A stretch of 64,000 nt of DNA from Pseudomonas piscis (GCF_009380155.1 NZ_WHUV01000001.1:1550001-1614000); one strand, 5' to 3'; shown: positions 54,765-63,507, counted from the stretch's first letter. Program-made: numbers and translations. The notes: generated by a model from the letters alone, not told the origin.

Positions 54765-55775
54765 TCAGCTGCGCCGGTCCAGGGGCTCGGGCAACTGCTG
54801 CCGGGCGGGGGGCGCGGTCGTCGGATCGCCGGTGCTGGCCAGGACCGTCTCGATGAACTGCAAGATGGCCTGGTTCATCTGGGTCAACCCCGGTTCTTCC
54901 AGTGGATAGTGCCCGGCATTCTCCAGCATGCGGATCTGTACCTCGACCCGGGCCAAGCGCTCGAGGAACGGCTGGCTCAGTTCCAGTGGCGTCCAGCGGT
55001 CTGCAGCCGGCTGGGTCAGCAGTACCGGGCAGGCCTGGAAGTCTTGCGGGGCGACCACCGGCACGTAGTGCAAATAGGAGCTCAGGAAACGCAGGCTGGC
55101 CCAGTTGCCCGCCGAGGTGCGGTCCCTGAGGCAGGTTTTCAGCGCGGCGCGGTCGTTGACCAGGGTGTGCATCTTGCTTGCCAGCCACATCGGCATCTTC
55201 ATTCCTGCCAATGGAGTACCGGCCAGGGCGTGCATCAGCGGCCCGCCCAGGCGGCCCAGCAAGGGGGTGAGGGCGGTCTGCTCCCTGACCAGGGCCAGTC
55301 GCTGGTCGAGGAAGGTCATGCCGATGATGCCCGCCACTTTCTGGTTCATGGCCGCCGCATGGTAGGTGAGCATGCCGCCGGCGCTGAGACCGTAGAGAAA
55401 GATCGGCCGAGGGTCGCGGCGCCGTTCATGCTCGATGAACTCATGGGCCAGTTCCACCCAGGTGTCATAGCGCACCTGGGCGCCTGGGGCGACCCGGGTC
55501 TCGCCGTATCCAGGCATGTCGATCGCTACCGTTTCCAGCCCTTGCCGCGACAGGGGCAGGCCGACGATGGTCGACATCTGCCGACCGTTGGTCCCGACCC
55601 CATGGAACAGGATGACCTTGGCCGGTGCTGTCGGATTGACGAACCGGTCCAGGTGCACCTGATGCCCACGCCATGGCCAATACTCCTCTTGCGGGGCATT
55701 TTCAGCGTCGATGCGATAGGCCGCGGGGAGGAAGGCCTGGATGTCTTGCCATTGGGTCTGGTCTTGGTAGCTCAT
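54765..55775 (-). CDS. Alpha/beta fold hydrolase
   Basis: 336 aa. The oxyanion motif LFHGVGTNGRQM, the nucleophile elbow YGLSAGGML (Ser) and the late catalytic His in LENAGHYPLEEPG are intact. It probably acts on an ester. ATG at 55773-55775 (MSYQDQTQWQ) is preferred over an upstream start. It is divergent from a TetR gene whose palindromic operators lie in between. Confidence 0.88.
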   Translation of the reverse strand: MSYQDQTQWQDIQAFLPAAYRIDAENAPQEEYWPWRGHQVHLDRFVNPTAPAKVILFHGVGTNGRQMSTIVGLPLSRQGLETVAIDMPGYGETRVAPGAQVRYDTWVELAHEFIEHERRRDPRPIFLYGLSAGGMLTYHAAAMNQKVAGIIGMTFLDQRLALVREQTALTPLLGRLGGPLMHALAGTPLAGMKMPMWLASKMHTLVNDRAALKTCLRDRTSAGNWASLRFLSSYLHYVPVVAPQDFQACPVLLTQPAADRWTPLELSQPFLERLARVEVQIRMLENAGHYPLEEPGLTQMNQAILQFIETVLASTGDPTTAPPARQQLPEPLDRRS

Positions 55776-55816
55776 TGCAGGTCTCGCTCTGGACGGGGAA
55801 GATGGAGCGCTTGGTG

Positions 55817-55853
55817 AACATGACATTTGTCATGTTGAAACATAACTTATGTT
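55817..55853. promoter_or_regulatory. Tandem TetR-type operators
   Basis: AACATGACATTTGTCATGTT (55817-55836) is a perfect palindrome with 9-bp arms. AACATAACTTATGTT (55839-55853) is a second perfect palindrome. Both share AACAT..A-T..ATGTT ends, and their centres are about 20 bp apart, so two dimers could bind the same face. Confidence 0.75.
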
Positions 55854-55866
55854 GGATTTATGCGAT

Positions 55867-56505
55867 ATGCAAGACAGCTCGTCGGTTCCCAAAGGCAAGA
55901 AGATCGCAAGGCTGCCCCAGCAGGAGCGCTCGCAATCGCGCATGGAAAAGGTGCTGGCGGCTGCCGAACAGCTGCTCCAGGAGGTCGGCCCGGACGCCAC
56001 ATCGATCCCCGAGATCGCCAAGTTGTCGGGAGTCCCGAGGGCGAGCATCTATCAGTTCTTTCCGGACAAATACGCGTTGCTCGCCCATCTGGCGAGCCAG
56101 CAGATGGAGCGTATCGCCGCGCTGATCGATAGCTCCCGACCCGGCCCCGAGGGCGACTGGAAACAGGCCATCGGTCGGGTCATTCGCGGCGTTGCCGGTT
56201 ACTACAACGCTCACCCGGCCGCCAGCCTGCTGCTCCTGCGCGGCAACTTCACCCCGCTGGACAGCCAGGCCCACGAGCGCAAGGACGCCATGATCGGCAG
56301 CTTGCTGCGCGACTACCTGCTGGCCCGGGGCGGCTTCGACAGCCTGCCTCGGCAGCCGGACGTGACCACCCTGGCGGTGGAAATCGCATTCGCCTGCATG
56401 AAGTACGGCTACCTGGCCGAAGGCCGCATCAGTGAAACCATTTGCGTCGAGGCGGAGCAGGCGGCGATCGCCTACCTGTCCCGTTGGCAATCACCAGCGG
56501 CTTGA
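55867..56505 (+). CDS. TetR family transcriptional regulator
   Basis: 212 aa. The helix-turn-helix shows VLAAAEQLLQEVGPDATSIP, EIAKLSGVPRASIYQFFPDK and the rest of the TetR DNA-binding pattern. It sits 46 bases from tandem palindromes and is divergent from an alpha/beta hydrolase gene, so it most likely represses both. The ATG at 55867 is chosen because TTGGAT lies at usable distance; ATG at 55849 would place the start inside the second operator. Confidence 0.9.
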   Translation: MQDSSSVPKGKKIARLPQQERSQSRMEKVLAAAEQLLQEVGPDATSIPEIAKLSGVPRASIYQFFPDKYALLAHLASQQMERIAALIDSSRPGPEGDWKQAIGRVIRGVAGYYNAHPAASLLLLRGNFTPLDSQAHERKDAMIGSLLRDYLLARGGFDSLPRQPDVTTLAVEIAFACMKYGYLAEGRISETICVEAEQAAIAYLSRWQSPAA

Positions 56506-56571
56506 GGCTGCGTTCGGACACGCCGGATGCTAAGTTGCGCGCCTGCCTTGGCCCAGGATGGCGATCCACCG

Positions 56572-56904
56572 ATGAAGAGTTGTAACCAGGCGTTATTGAT
56601 CTGTGCGTTGTGTGTCGCCCCGCTCTCGGTGGTGGCGGGAGAGGAGAGGAACCCCGTGGACCGGGCCTCGATGATGGTCACCGGCGTGACCGGCCTGACC
56701 ACGTTCGGCACCTTGGGCACCACATCCAATCCTGGCGAGATCTTTCATTCGGCCAAGGGCGATGCCCTGGCCTTCGTCGGTTCCGGGGGCCAGATTCGCG
56801 GCGCCCAGCTGGAGCAGGCGCTGCGTTGCTACCGGACACTGCATCCTGCCAGTGATGCCGACGACATGCGCCTGGCTCGGGCCCTGGCGGCGTACGACAG
56901 CTGA
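56572..56904 (+). CDS. DUF2388-type exported protein
   Basis: 110 aa. A signal peptide (ALLICALCVAPLSVVAGEE) is followed by a DUF2388-like domain (MVTGVTGLTTFGTLGTTSNP, AKGDALAFVGSGGQIRGAQLE). This small periplasmic family occurs in several copies in pseudomonads and has no known role. The ATG at 56572 begins a good signal peptide. Confidence 0.75.
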   Translation: MKSCNQALLICALCVAPLSVVAGEERNPVDRASMMVTGVTGLTTFGTLGTTSNPGEIFHSAKGDALAFVGSGGQIRGAQLEQALRCYRTLHPASDADDMRLARALAAYDS

Positions 56905-57088
56905 ACGCCGAGGGAAAATTTGCCCTGGATCAGTTTTTCTTCCACTGGCTGGCCGCTCGTCGGCGTCTGCGGTGCTTTGGCCGGCAGGTCGGTGAATGAC
57001 TGTCTAGTCTCAAGTGCCGTGACGATCAGTACTTTCCAGGCAATCAGGAGCTTGCCGGTGCTGGTCGGTTGTTGGAGGGAGCTGGGAG
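56905..57088. other. Non-coding gap
   Basis: No gene, promoter or terminator is seen. Confidence 0.35.
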
Positions 57089-57283
57089 ATGAGGAGTCTT
57101 GCTTATATCGAAGACAACGGGGATGAGTTCCCAATCAACAACTTGGTGCGTTGCGGGCAGGCGGCATTCGAGGCGAAGGCTGAGCCTTCTGCGAATGTCG
57201 TCAGGAAAAAATCCGCGGTGACATCGGTCGCCAGCAATACGATGTTTTTTCCTCGGGCCCTGCCCAAGAACAAGCGATCTTGA
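57089..57283 (+). CDS. Small protein of unknown function (64 aa)
   Basis: 64 aa (MRSLAYIEDNGDEFPINNLV start). GGAGGGAGCTGGGAG lies upstream and a terminator follows after 10 bases, so it looks like a single-gene transcript. No domain is recognised. The coding nature is uncertain. Confidence 0.45.
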   Translation: MRSLAYIEDNGDEFPINNLVRCGQAAFEAKAEPSANVVRKKSAVTSVASNTMFFPRALPKNKRS

Positions 57284-57293
57284 GTAACGACTG

Positions 57294-57315
57294 CCCCGCA
57301 CTTGCGGGGCTTTTT
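57294..57315 (+). terminator. Terminator after the 64-aa ORF
   Basis: CCCCGC-ACTT-GCGGGG stem followed by five T residues. Confidence 0.8.
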
Positions 57316-57525
57316 GCATGTGGGCGAAGAGGCGCGGGTGACGGGCGGCAGAAAATTTTTTCACTCGCGCCGCCACGCCCGCAGGCCGGGGGCGACAGAG
57401 GTCGCGTTGGAGGGACGTCGGGCCCGGCGGTGAAATTTTTCACGCTTTCTTCACATCTGTCTGCGTAGGCTCAAACCATCCGTTAAACGCAACACCCTAG
57501 CCCGTTCCCCAGCGGGCTTTTTTTT
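57316..57525 (+). other. Candidate small transcript ending at a second terminator
   Basis: The gap contains a palindrome GTGAAATTTTTCAC (57429-57442) and ends in a strong terminator AGCCCG-TTCCCCAG-CGGGCT plus eight T (57499-57525). No coding frame explains a second terminator here, so a short non-coding RNA is possible. Confidence 0.4.
57499..57525 (+). terminator. Orphan rho-independent terminator
   Basis: Six-bp GC stem AGCCCG/CGGGCT with eight T residues, not preceded by any recognised gene on the plus strand. Confidence 0.75.
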
Positions 57526-57664
57526 GCGTGGTGATAAAACTCTTCTGGAATTGGTTGTCCAATCCGGCGCCAAATCCCGGGTGGTTTCGCGGTGACCTGC
57601 GTCGAGTCATGCGGCGCCGGGTTCTTACATGTCAGTTCGACAGTCTTTTTTCGAGGTTCAAGTC

Positions 57665-58030
57665 ATGCGTTTAACTCTCCCTGCCCTGGTTGTGGGACTT
57701 TTGCTGGCCCAAGGCGCGATGGCCGGCGACGGTACGGCAGCCATTGGCGGTGGCCTCGGCGGCGCGCTGGGCAATGTGGTGGGGCAGAAGCTTGGCGGCA
57801 GCACCGGAGCGGCCATCGGCGCGGGTGTCGCCGGGGCAGCCGGCAGTGCGGCTGGTGCGCGCAAGGGCAGCCGGGCCAAGGCGGCGATCGGTGGCGGCCT
57901 GGGTTCGGCTGGTGGCTCGTTGATCGGCAATCGCCTGGGCGGCAGCACCGGCGCCACTGTCGGTGCTGGCATCGGTGGTGCGGCGGGCGGTGCCCTGGGC
58001 AGCAGCATGGGGCACAAGAAGCGTCACTGA
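57665..58030 (+). CDS. Exported glycine-zipper protein with internal duplication
   Basis: 121 aa. A signal peptide (LTLPALVVGLLLAQGAMAGD) precedes two tandem copies of about 44 residues, each beginning AAIGGGLG and containing LGGSTGA, separated by a short basic patch (ARKGSRAK). Glycine-zipper repeats build helix pairs in or at membranes. GAGG precedes the ATG. A terminator follows. Confidence 0.75.
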   Translation: MRLTLPALVVGLLLAQGAMAGDGTAAIGGGLGGALGNVVGQKLGGSTGAAIGAGVAGAAGSAAGARKGSRAKAAIGGGLGSAGGSLIGNRLGGSTGATVGAGIGGAAGGALGSSMGHKKRH

Positions 58031-58052
58031 TCCAGGCGCAAGCAACCCGAGA

Positions 58053-58076
58053 ACCCGGCCATGCGCCGGGTTTTTT
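58053..58076 (+). terminator. Terminator after the glycine-zipper gene
   Basis: ACCCGGC-CATGC-GCCGGGT followed by T residues. Confidence 0.88.
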
Positions 58077-58138
58077 GTGCGCCTCGCCCAGGTTTCGCCA
58101 TACTTGCCAGGATGGTCCTGGCGATCGAGGAGGCGATC

Positions 58139-58300
58139 ATGGCCCGTGAAGCTCCAGGCAACACCCAACCCATCTCCGGGGAGCCCGAGGTGATCAACGA
58201 CCCGGGCAACGAGGACCCAGGTTCCTTGCTGGACGATGCCCGCGTCCCCCTGCAAGAAGCCCCCGATCCGGACGCCAGCGGGCCCGACCCGCGCGATTGA
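58139..58300 (+). CDS. Small acidic disordered protein
   Basis: 53 aa, rich in Asp, Glu, Pro and Gly (EVINDPGNEDPGSLLDDARV), with no hydrophobic core, so it is probably disordered. GAGGAGG lies 7 bases before this ATG, which fixes the start. Its role is unknown. Confidence 0.65.
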   Translation: MAREAPGNTQPISGEPEVINDPGNEDPGSLLDDARVPLQEAPDPDASGPDPRD

Positions 58301-58450
58301 AGCCTGCGTGCCCCGTCGCACCTGTGCCGGGTTGCCCCTGGCACAGGCCCGCCGCTATGCTGCTGAACCCTTTCATCGAAAGGCTGGCTAACGAACGGGC
58401 CGTACCTGAGCCGCTCCCTGGAATGTACTTTTGCTAACGGATCAGATGCG

Positions 58451-59146
58451 ATGAATGCACAGTTGAATGATTTTGGGCCGATCAAGGCGGTCATTTTCGA
58501 CATGGACGGTCTGCTGCTGGATACCGAGGGCATCTACACCGAGATCACCCAGTTGATCGCCGAGCGTTATGGCCGTACCTACGACTGGACCATCAAGCAG
58601 AACATCATCGGCCGTGGCGCCGCCGACCTCGCGCGTTATGTGGTGCAGGCCCTGGACCTGCCGATCACTGCCGAGGAATTCCTGGTGATGCGCGAGCCGC
58701 TGATGCGCGAGCGCTTTCCCCGGGCCGAGGCGATGCCCGGGGCACAGCAGCTGGTGCGCCATCTCAAGGAGCACCGGATTCCGATCGCCGTGGGTACCAG
58801 CTCTTCGCAGATGTCCTTCGTCGAGAAAACCACCCGCCATGGCGACTGGTTTGCCCTGTTCGACACCATCGTCACCGCCGACGACCCGGAAGTGACCGCC
58901 GCCAAGCCGGCGCCGGACATCTTCCTGACCGCGGCCCGGCGCCTGGGAGTCGATCCGGCCGAATGCCTGGTGTTCGAGGACTCGCCGTTCGGCGTGACTG
59001 CCGCCAAGGCCGCCGGCATGACCGCGATCGCGGTGCCCGACCCGGCCATGGCCGATCATAAGTTCGCCCATGCCGATGGGATCCTGCGGTCGCTGCAAGG
59101 CTTCCAGCCCGCGGCCTGTGGTTTGCCGCACCTGGCGTGGAGCTGA
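58451..59146 (+). CDS. HAD-IA family phosphatase/phosphomutase-like protein
   Basis: 231 aa. Motif I FDMDGLLLDTE (Asp nucleophile and Asp acid), motif II VGTSSSQM, motif III Lys in AAKPAPD and motif IV VFEDSPFGVTAAKAAGM match the DMDG(L/V)xxD subgroup that includes pseudouridine-5'-phosphatase and glycerol-3-phosphatase-like enzymes. The substrate is not assigned. A terminator follows. Confidence 0.88.
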   Translation: MNAQLNDFGPIKAVIFDMDGLLLDTEGIYTEITQLIAERYGRTYDWTIKQNIIGRGAADLARYVVQALDLPITAEEFLVMREPLMRERFPRAEAMPGAQQLVRHLKEHRIPIAVGTSSSQMSFVEKTTRHGDWFALFDTIVTADDPEVTAAKPAPDIFLTAARRLGVDPAECLVFEDSPFGVTAAKAAGMTAIAVPDPAMADHKFAHADGILRSLQGFQPAACGLPHLAWS

Positions 59147-59180
59147 CGCCGCACAGCCAGGCCATCGTATCAACCAAGAC

Positions 59181-59215
59181 GCCGGGCCCCCGCAAGGGTA
59201 GCCCGGCGTTTTTTT
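59181..59215. terminator. Bidirectional terminator
   Basis: GCCGGGC/GCCCGGC stem followed by seven T residues, between the HAD gene and the convergent SDR gene. Confidence 0.8.
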
Positions 59216-59224
59216 GCCCGGGCT

Positions 59225-59971
59225 TCAGGCGCCGAAACCACCGTCGATGCTCAAGCTGGCACCGGTGATATAGGCCGCTTCGGGGCTGGCCAGGTAGGCC
59301 ACGAAGCCAGCCACTTCTTCGGCGCGCCCATAGCGGCCCACCGCCATGAGATCCATCAGGCTGGCGGCAAAATCGCTGTCGGCCGGGTTCATGTCGGTGT
59401 CCACCGGGCCGGGTTGCACGTTGTTGATGGTGATACCGCGCGGGCCCAGGTCCCGGGCCAGGCCCTTGGTCAGGCCCACCAGCGCGGCCTTGCTCATGGC
59501 ATAAGGGCCGCCACCGGCGAAAGGCATGCGGTCGGCGTTGGTACTGCCGATGTTGATGATGCGGCCGCCTTCGCCCATGTGCCGGGCGGCTTCCTGGGTG
59601 GCGATGAAGACGCTGCGGACGTTGATCGCCAGGGTCCGGTCGAAGTCTTCCAGCTGGAACTCATCCAGCGGTGCCACCGCCAGCACCCCGGCATTGTTGA
59701 CCAGTATATCCAGGCGACCGAACGCCTCCACCGTGCTGCCCACGGCCTGGCGAATGGCTGCGGCATCGGCGCTGTCGGCCTGGATGGCCAAGGCCTGGCC
59801 GCCCTGGGCGATGATGTGTTCTTGCAGGGCCCGGGCTTTATCCGCCGAGCTGACATAGGTGAAGGCCACGGCAGCGCCTTCGGCCGCCAGGCGCTCGACG
59901 ATGGCGGCGCCAATGCCGCGGGAACCGCCCTGGATCAAGGCCACTTTGCCGCTGAGGTCGAACTTGCTCAT
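59225..59971 (-). CDS. SDR family oxidoreductase (BdcA-like)
   Basis: 248 aa. Cofactor motif QGGSRGIGAAI, NNAG, and catalytic Ser/Tyr/Lys in NIGSTNADR and PYAMSKAAL are present. The sequence is close to BdcA-type proteins (GGRIINIGSTNADRMPFAGG region, ITINNVQPGPVDTDMNPA), which in E. coli bind cyclic-di-GMP; that property is inferred at most. It is divergent from a LysR gene. Confidence 0.85.
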   Translation of the reverse strand: MSKFDLSGKVALIQGGSRGIGAAIVERLAAEGAAVAFTYVSSADKARALQEHIIAQGGQALAIQADSADAAAIRQAVGSTVEAFGRLDILVNNAGVLAVAPLDEFQLEDFDRTLAINVRSVFIATQEAARHMGEGGRIINIGSTNADRMPFAGGGPYAMSKAALVGLTKGLARDLGPRGITINNVQPGPVDTDMNPADSDFAASLMDLMAVGRYGRAEEVAGFVAYLASPEAAYITGASLSIDGGFGA

Positions 59972-60070
59972 GTAGGTCTCCTGGATTGAAAGGCGAATGC
60001 CTTGGGTGGAGCCCAGTATCGAGCGCTGATTGAGTCCTGGGTAGCGGGTAATCCCTATACTCTGTGTAAA

Positions 60071-60082
60071 CCAAAAGTTTGG
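60071..60082. promoter_or_regulatory. Small inverted repeat before the LysR gene
   Basis: CCAAA-AG-TTTGG lies 11 bases before the LysR ATG, in the SDR-LysR divergent gap. It is a possible autoregulatory site. Confidence 0.4.
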
Positions 60083-60093
60083 AATCCTGGTGT

Positions 60094-61017
60094 ATGGAAG
60101 GCTTCAGCAGCATTGAGTGTTTCGTGCGCAGCGCCGAAGTCGGCAGTTTTGCCGAAGCGGCACGGCGCCTGGGGCTGACCCCGGCGGCGGTGGGCAAGAG
60201 CGTGGCCAAGCTGGAGGCGCGGGTGGGGGTCAGGCTGTTCCAGCGCAGTACCCGGCGCCTGACCCTGACCGAGGCCGGCCGCCTGTTCCTGGCGGAAGTC
60301 AGCGACAGCCTGCACACCATCCAGCATGCCGTGAGCAGCCTGGCCAACGCCCAGGGGCGGCCTGCCGGTACCCTCAAGGTCAGCGTGGGCACAGTGTTCG
60401 GTTGCCTGTACATCGTGCCGCTGCTGGGAGCGTTCCTGGCCCGTTATCCGGATATCCAGCCGGACTGGCATTTCGATAACCGCCAGGTAGACCTGATCGG
60501 CCAGGGCTTCGATGCCGCCATCGGCGGTGGCTTCGAGCTGCCGCCCGGCGTGGTGGCCCGGCGCCTGACCCCGGCCCATCGGGTGCTGGTGGCCAGCGCA
60601 GCCTACCTGCATGGGCGTGGGCCGATCAGCGGGCCTGCGGACCTGCGCGATTGCCGCGGCATCCTGATCCGCTCCCCGCAGACCGGGCGTATCCGCACCT
60701 GGCAGCTAACGGGGCGAGCAGGGGGGCAGCAACCCCTGGAGCTCAAGGCGGCCATGACCATGAGCGATTCCGAGGCGGCCTGTATCGCCGCCGCCCAGGG
60801 GCTGGGCGTGGCCCTGGTGAGCATGCCGTTCGCGGTCAATCACTTGCGCTCCGGCGCCCTGCAGCGAGTGCTGCCGGATTGGTACGTGGATGATGGCTTC
60901 ACCTCGATCTACTACGCCGAGCACAAGATGTTGCCGGGCAAGACCCGGGCCTTCGTCGACTTCGTGATCCAGCAGTTCGCCGAACAGGGCCTGGCCCAGG
61001 CCTTCAGCGCGGTCTAG
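60094..61017 (+). CDS. LysR family transcriptional regulator
   Basis: 307 aa. The N-terminal winged helix (FVRSAEVGSFAEAARRLGLT, then FQRSTRRLTLTEAG) and a LysR substrate domain are complete. It is divergent from the SDR gene and probably regulates it. No good ribosome-binding site precedes the ATG. Confidence 0.9.
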   Translation: MEGFSSIECFVRSAEVGSFAEAARRLGLTPAAVGKSVAKLEARVGVRLFQRSTRRLTLTEAGRLFLAEVSDSLHTIQHAVSSLANAQGRPAGTLKVSVGTVFGCLYIVPLLGAFLARYPDIQPDWHFDNRQVDLIGQGFDAAIGGGFELPPGVVARRLTPAHRVLVASAAYLHGRGPISGPADLRDCRGILIRSPQTGRIRTWQLTGRAGGQQPLELKAAMTMSDSEAACIAAAQGLGVALVSMPFAVNHLRSGALQRVLPDWYVDDGFTSIYYAEHKMLPGKTRAFVDFVIQQFAEQGLAQAFSAV

Positions 61018-61029
61018 CGACCGGTCGGC

Positions 61030-61758
61030 TCAGCGGCCCTGGCGCATCGGCCAGCCGACGACCCGCTTGGGGCGTGGCGTGGCATAGGTGCGCACCTTGG
61101 AAGTCGACAGGCCCTGGCGTACCAGGGCCTCGGCGATGGTCACCGCTGCCGTCACCCCGTCCACCACCGGCACGCCGGTACGCTGGCGGATCTGCTCATC
61201 CAGCCCGGCCATGCCGCCGCAGCCCAGGCAGATGACCTCGGCCTTGTCCTGGGTCACCGCAAGTTCCGCCTGGCGCACAATGGCCTCCACCGCCCGTGCC
61301 GGATCTTCCTCCAGCTCCAGCACTGCCAGGCCACTGGCACGTACCGAGGCGCAGCGTTGGTCCAGGCCCGACAGCCTGAGGCGGTCCTCGATCAACGGCA
61401 CGGTACGGTCCAGGGTGGTCACCACCGAATAGGCGTGGCCGAGGAACATCGCGGTGCTGGCGGCGGCGTCGGTGATGTCCACCACCGGCACATTCAACAG
61501 CTCCTGCAGGCCCTCGCGGCCGTGCTCGCCGTAGCCGGCCTGGATCACCGCGTCATAGGGCTGATCGTAGGCCAGTACCCGATCCATCACGGCGATGGCC
61601 GCCAGGTAGCTTTCGAAGTTGCCTTCCACCGATTCGGCGCCGAAGTAGGGCGTCAGGCCGATGATCTCGGTGCCTGGGGCGGCAACGCTCCGGGCCTGTT
61701 GGGCGATGGCCTGGGTGATGCTGTCGGTGGTGTTGACGTTGACCACGAGAATTCGCAT
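61030..61758 (-). CDS. Asp/Glu/hydantoin racemase family protein
   Basis: 242 aa. Similar throughout to hydantoin/allantoin racemases (start MRILVVNVNTTDSI). Of the two catalytic cysteines, the second is present in CLGCGGMAGLDEQI; the first is replaced (IQAGYGEHG, Gly75 near the usual Cys), so it may be a one-base enzyme, a different activity or inactive. It lies after the NCS1 permease gene, with a 59-base gap, as in hydantoin/allantoin utilisation clusters. Confidence 0.85.
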   Translation of the reverse strand: MRILVVNVNTTDSITQAIAQQARSVAAPGTEIIGLTPYFGAESVEGNFESYLAAIAVMDRVLAYDQPYDAVIQAGYGEHGREGLQELLNVPVVDITDAAASTAMFLGHAYSVVTTLDRTVPLIEDRLRLSGLDQRCASVRASGLAVLELEEDPARAVEAIVRQAELAVTQDKAEVICLGCGGMAGLDEQIRQRTGVPVVDGVTAAVTIAEALVRQGLSTSKVRTYATPRPKRVVGWPMRQGR

Positions 61759-61817
61759 GGGGGTTCCTTGCAGGTTGGATAGGTTCAGGCCCGGCGGAGC
61801 GGGCCGTGCATGGGGGC

Positions 61818-63365
61818 TCAATGACCGGCATCGTCCACGGCGATCGATTCGCCGCTGACGTCCGCATAGTGCGACTGGCGCTTGGCGATGATCAGGTACA
61901 GCAGGCTGGCGATAGCGGCGCCCACCAGCCAGGAGAACGGCGAGATGCTGGCGAACCCCGGGACCAGGGCCAGGACGATGGCGATCAGCGCCGCGGGAAC
62001 GAATGCCGCCACTGCTCGCAGGTTGACGCCGTGGCTGTAGAAGTACGGCCCTTGAGGATCTTCGCTGTACAGCTGCGGCACGTCGACCCGGCCTTTGCGC
62101 AGGATCCAGTAGTCCACCATGATCACCCCATACAGCGGGCCCAGCAGCGCGCCGAGGCCGGCCAGGAAGTACTGGATCACCAGCGGGCTGTTGTAGAGAT
62201 TCCACGGCAGGATCAGCACCGCGATGGTGGCGCTGATCAGCCCGGCCCGGCGGAAGGTCAGGTGCCGGGGCGCCAGGTTGCTGAGGACGAAGGCCGGGGC
62301 GACGAAGTTGGCCATGATGTTCACCGCCACGGTGACGATCAGGAATGCCAGGCAGCCCAGGACCAGGAACGGGGTGCTGGGGATCGAGGCGATGATGTCG
62401 GTGGGGCTTTCGATGATCTTGCCGTTGATCTGCAGTTGTGCGCCGCACAGCAGCACCGTGATGCTGGCGAACACCAGGATGTTCACCGGCAGGCCCCAGA
62501 AGTTGCCCACGGTGATGGTCTTGCGGCATGGCGCGGAGCGGGCGAAGTCGCAGAAGTTGAGCACCATCGTGCCGTAGATCGCCAGCCACAGCGTGCCGCC
62601 GGCGAAGATCTGCCGCCACATTTCACCACCGCTCAGGGGCTCGCGGATCGACCAGGCAATGTGCCCGTCGGCCTGGGTGTACATCCATCCGGCGAGGCAG
62701 GCCACAGTCAGCAGGATGATCGGGCCGGCGAAGGCTTCGTAGCGCCGGATGGTCTCCATGCCGTAGGCCAGGATCGCCAGCTGCACCAGCCAGATCGTCA
62801 CGAAACAGACCCAGCCCAGGCTCGACAGGCCGAGGATCGCATCATGGTCGTAGGCCGCGAAGCCTGGATGGATGGCGGTGAGCAACACGCGAAACACCAC
62901 CGAGGCCAGGTAGGTCTGGATGCCGAACCAGGCGATGGCGATCACGGCGCGGATCAATGCCGGGATCTGCGCGCCATGGATGCCGAAGGCGATGCGGCTG
63001 ATCACCGGGAACGGTACGCCGGTCTTCTGTCCCATGTAGCCGGAGAGGTTCATGAAGCCATAGACCAGCAGTGCGCCGATACCCAGGCTCAACAAGATCT
63101 GCCAGCCACCCAGGCCCAGGGCATACAGGCCGATGGCGAAGGAGTAGTTGGCGATGTTGTGCACATCGTTGGTCCACAGGGCGAAGATGCTGTAGCGGCC
63201 CCAGCGCCGGCCCGCGATCCTGGTGGGTGCCAGGTCATGGTTGTGCAGGCGTGGGCTGAGGGCGACGGACCTTTGATCGCTGTCGGTCATGGGCTGTGAC
63301 GAGGTGTACGGGTGCAGCGGAGAGGAGGTGTCCAGTGCGATGTCGTGGGAAGGGCGGGTCTGCAT
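61818..63365 (-). CDS. NCS1 family hydantoin/allantoin-type permease
   Basis: 515 aa with about 12 membrane helices. It resembles Mhp1/PucI-type symporters (FALWTNDVHNIANYSFAIGL, then GIHGAQIPALIRAVIAIAWFG). The start at 63365 (MQTRPSHDIALD) is chosen since GGAG lies 9 bases before; an internal ATG at 63290 lacks a site. Paired with the racemase it suggests uptake of hydantoins or allantoin. Confidence 0.9.
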   Translation of the reverse strand: MQTRPSHDIALDTSSPLHPYTSSQPMTDSDQRSVALSPRLHNHDLAPTRIAGRRWGRYSIFALWTNDVHNIANYSFAIGLYALGLGGWQILLSLGIGALLVYGFMNLSGYMGQKTGVPFPVISRIAFGIHGAQIPALIRAVIAIAWFGIQTYLASVVFRVLLTAIHPGFAAYDHDAILGLSSLGWVCFVTIWLVQLAILAYGMETIRRYEAFAGPIILLTVACLAGWMYTQADGHIAWSIREPLSGGEMWRQIFAGGTLWLAIYGTMVLNFCDFARSAPCRKTITVGNFWGLPVNILVFASITVLLCGAQLQINGKIIESPTDIIASIPSTPFLVLGCLAFLIVTVAVNIMANFVAPAFVLSNLAPRHLTFRRAGLISATIAVLILPWNLYNSPLVIQYFLAGLGALLGPLYGVIMVDYWILRKGRVDVPQLYSEDPQGPYFYSHGVNLRAVAAFVPAALIAIVLALVPGFASISPFSWLVGAAIASLLYLIIAKRQSHYADVSGESIAVDDAGH

Positions 63366-63507
63366 TCCGGCGTACTCCGATTCCGCCCCTGGATGACTGT
63401 GCCTGAGCCTGGGCTCGACAATCTTCCGCGTAGGGTGGAATCACCTGGCTTCGGGGCATCTGCAGCCTGGGGCGTGCGGATGGTGAGTGTATGTATGTTT
63501 TGATTGT

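Noticed and set aside
61030..62619. A 529-codon frame that would fuse extra N-terminal sequence to the hydantoin racemase.
   Set aside because: The upstream part overlaps the permease gene in another frame and has no homology features; the racemase starts at its own ATG at 61758.
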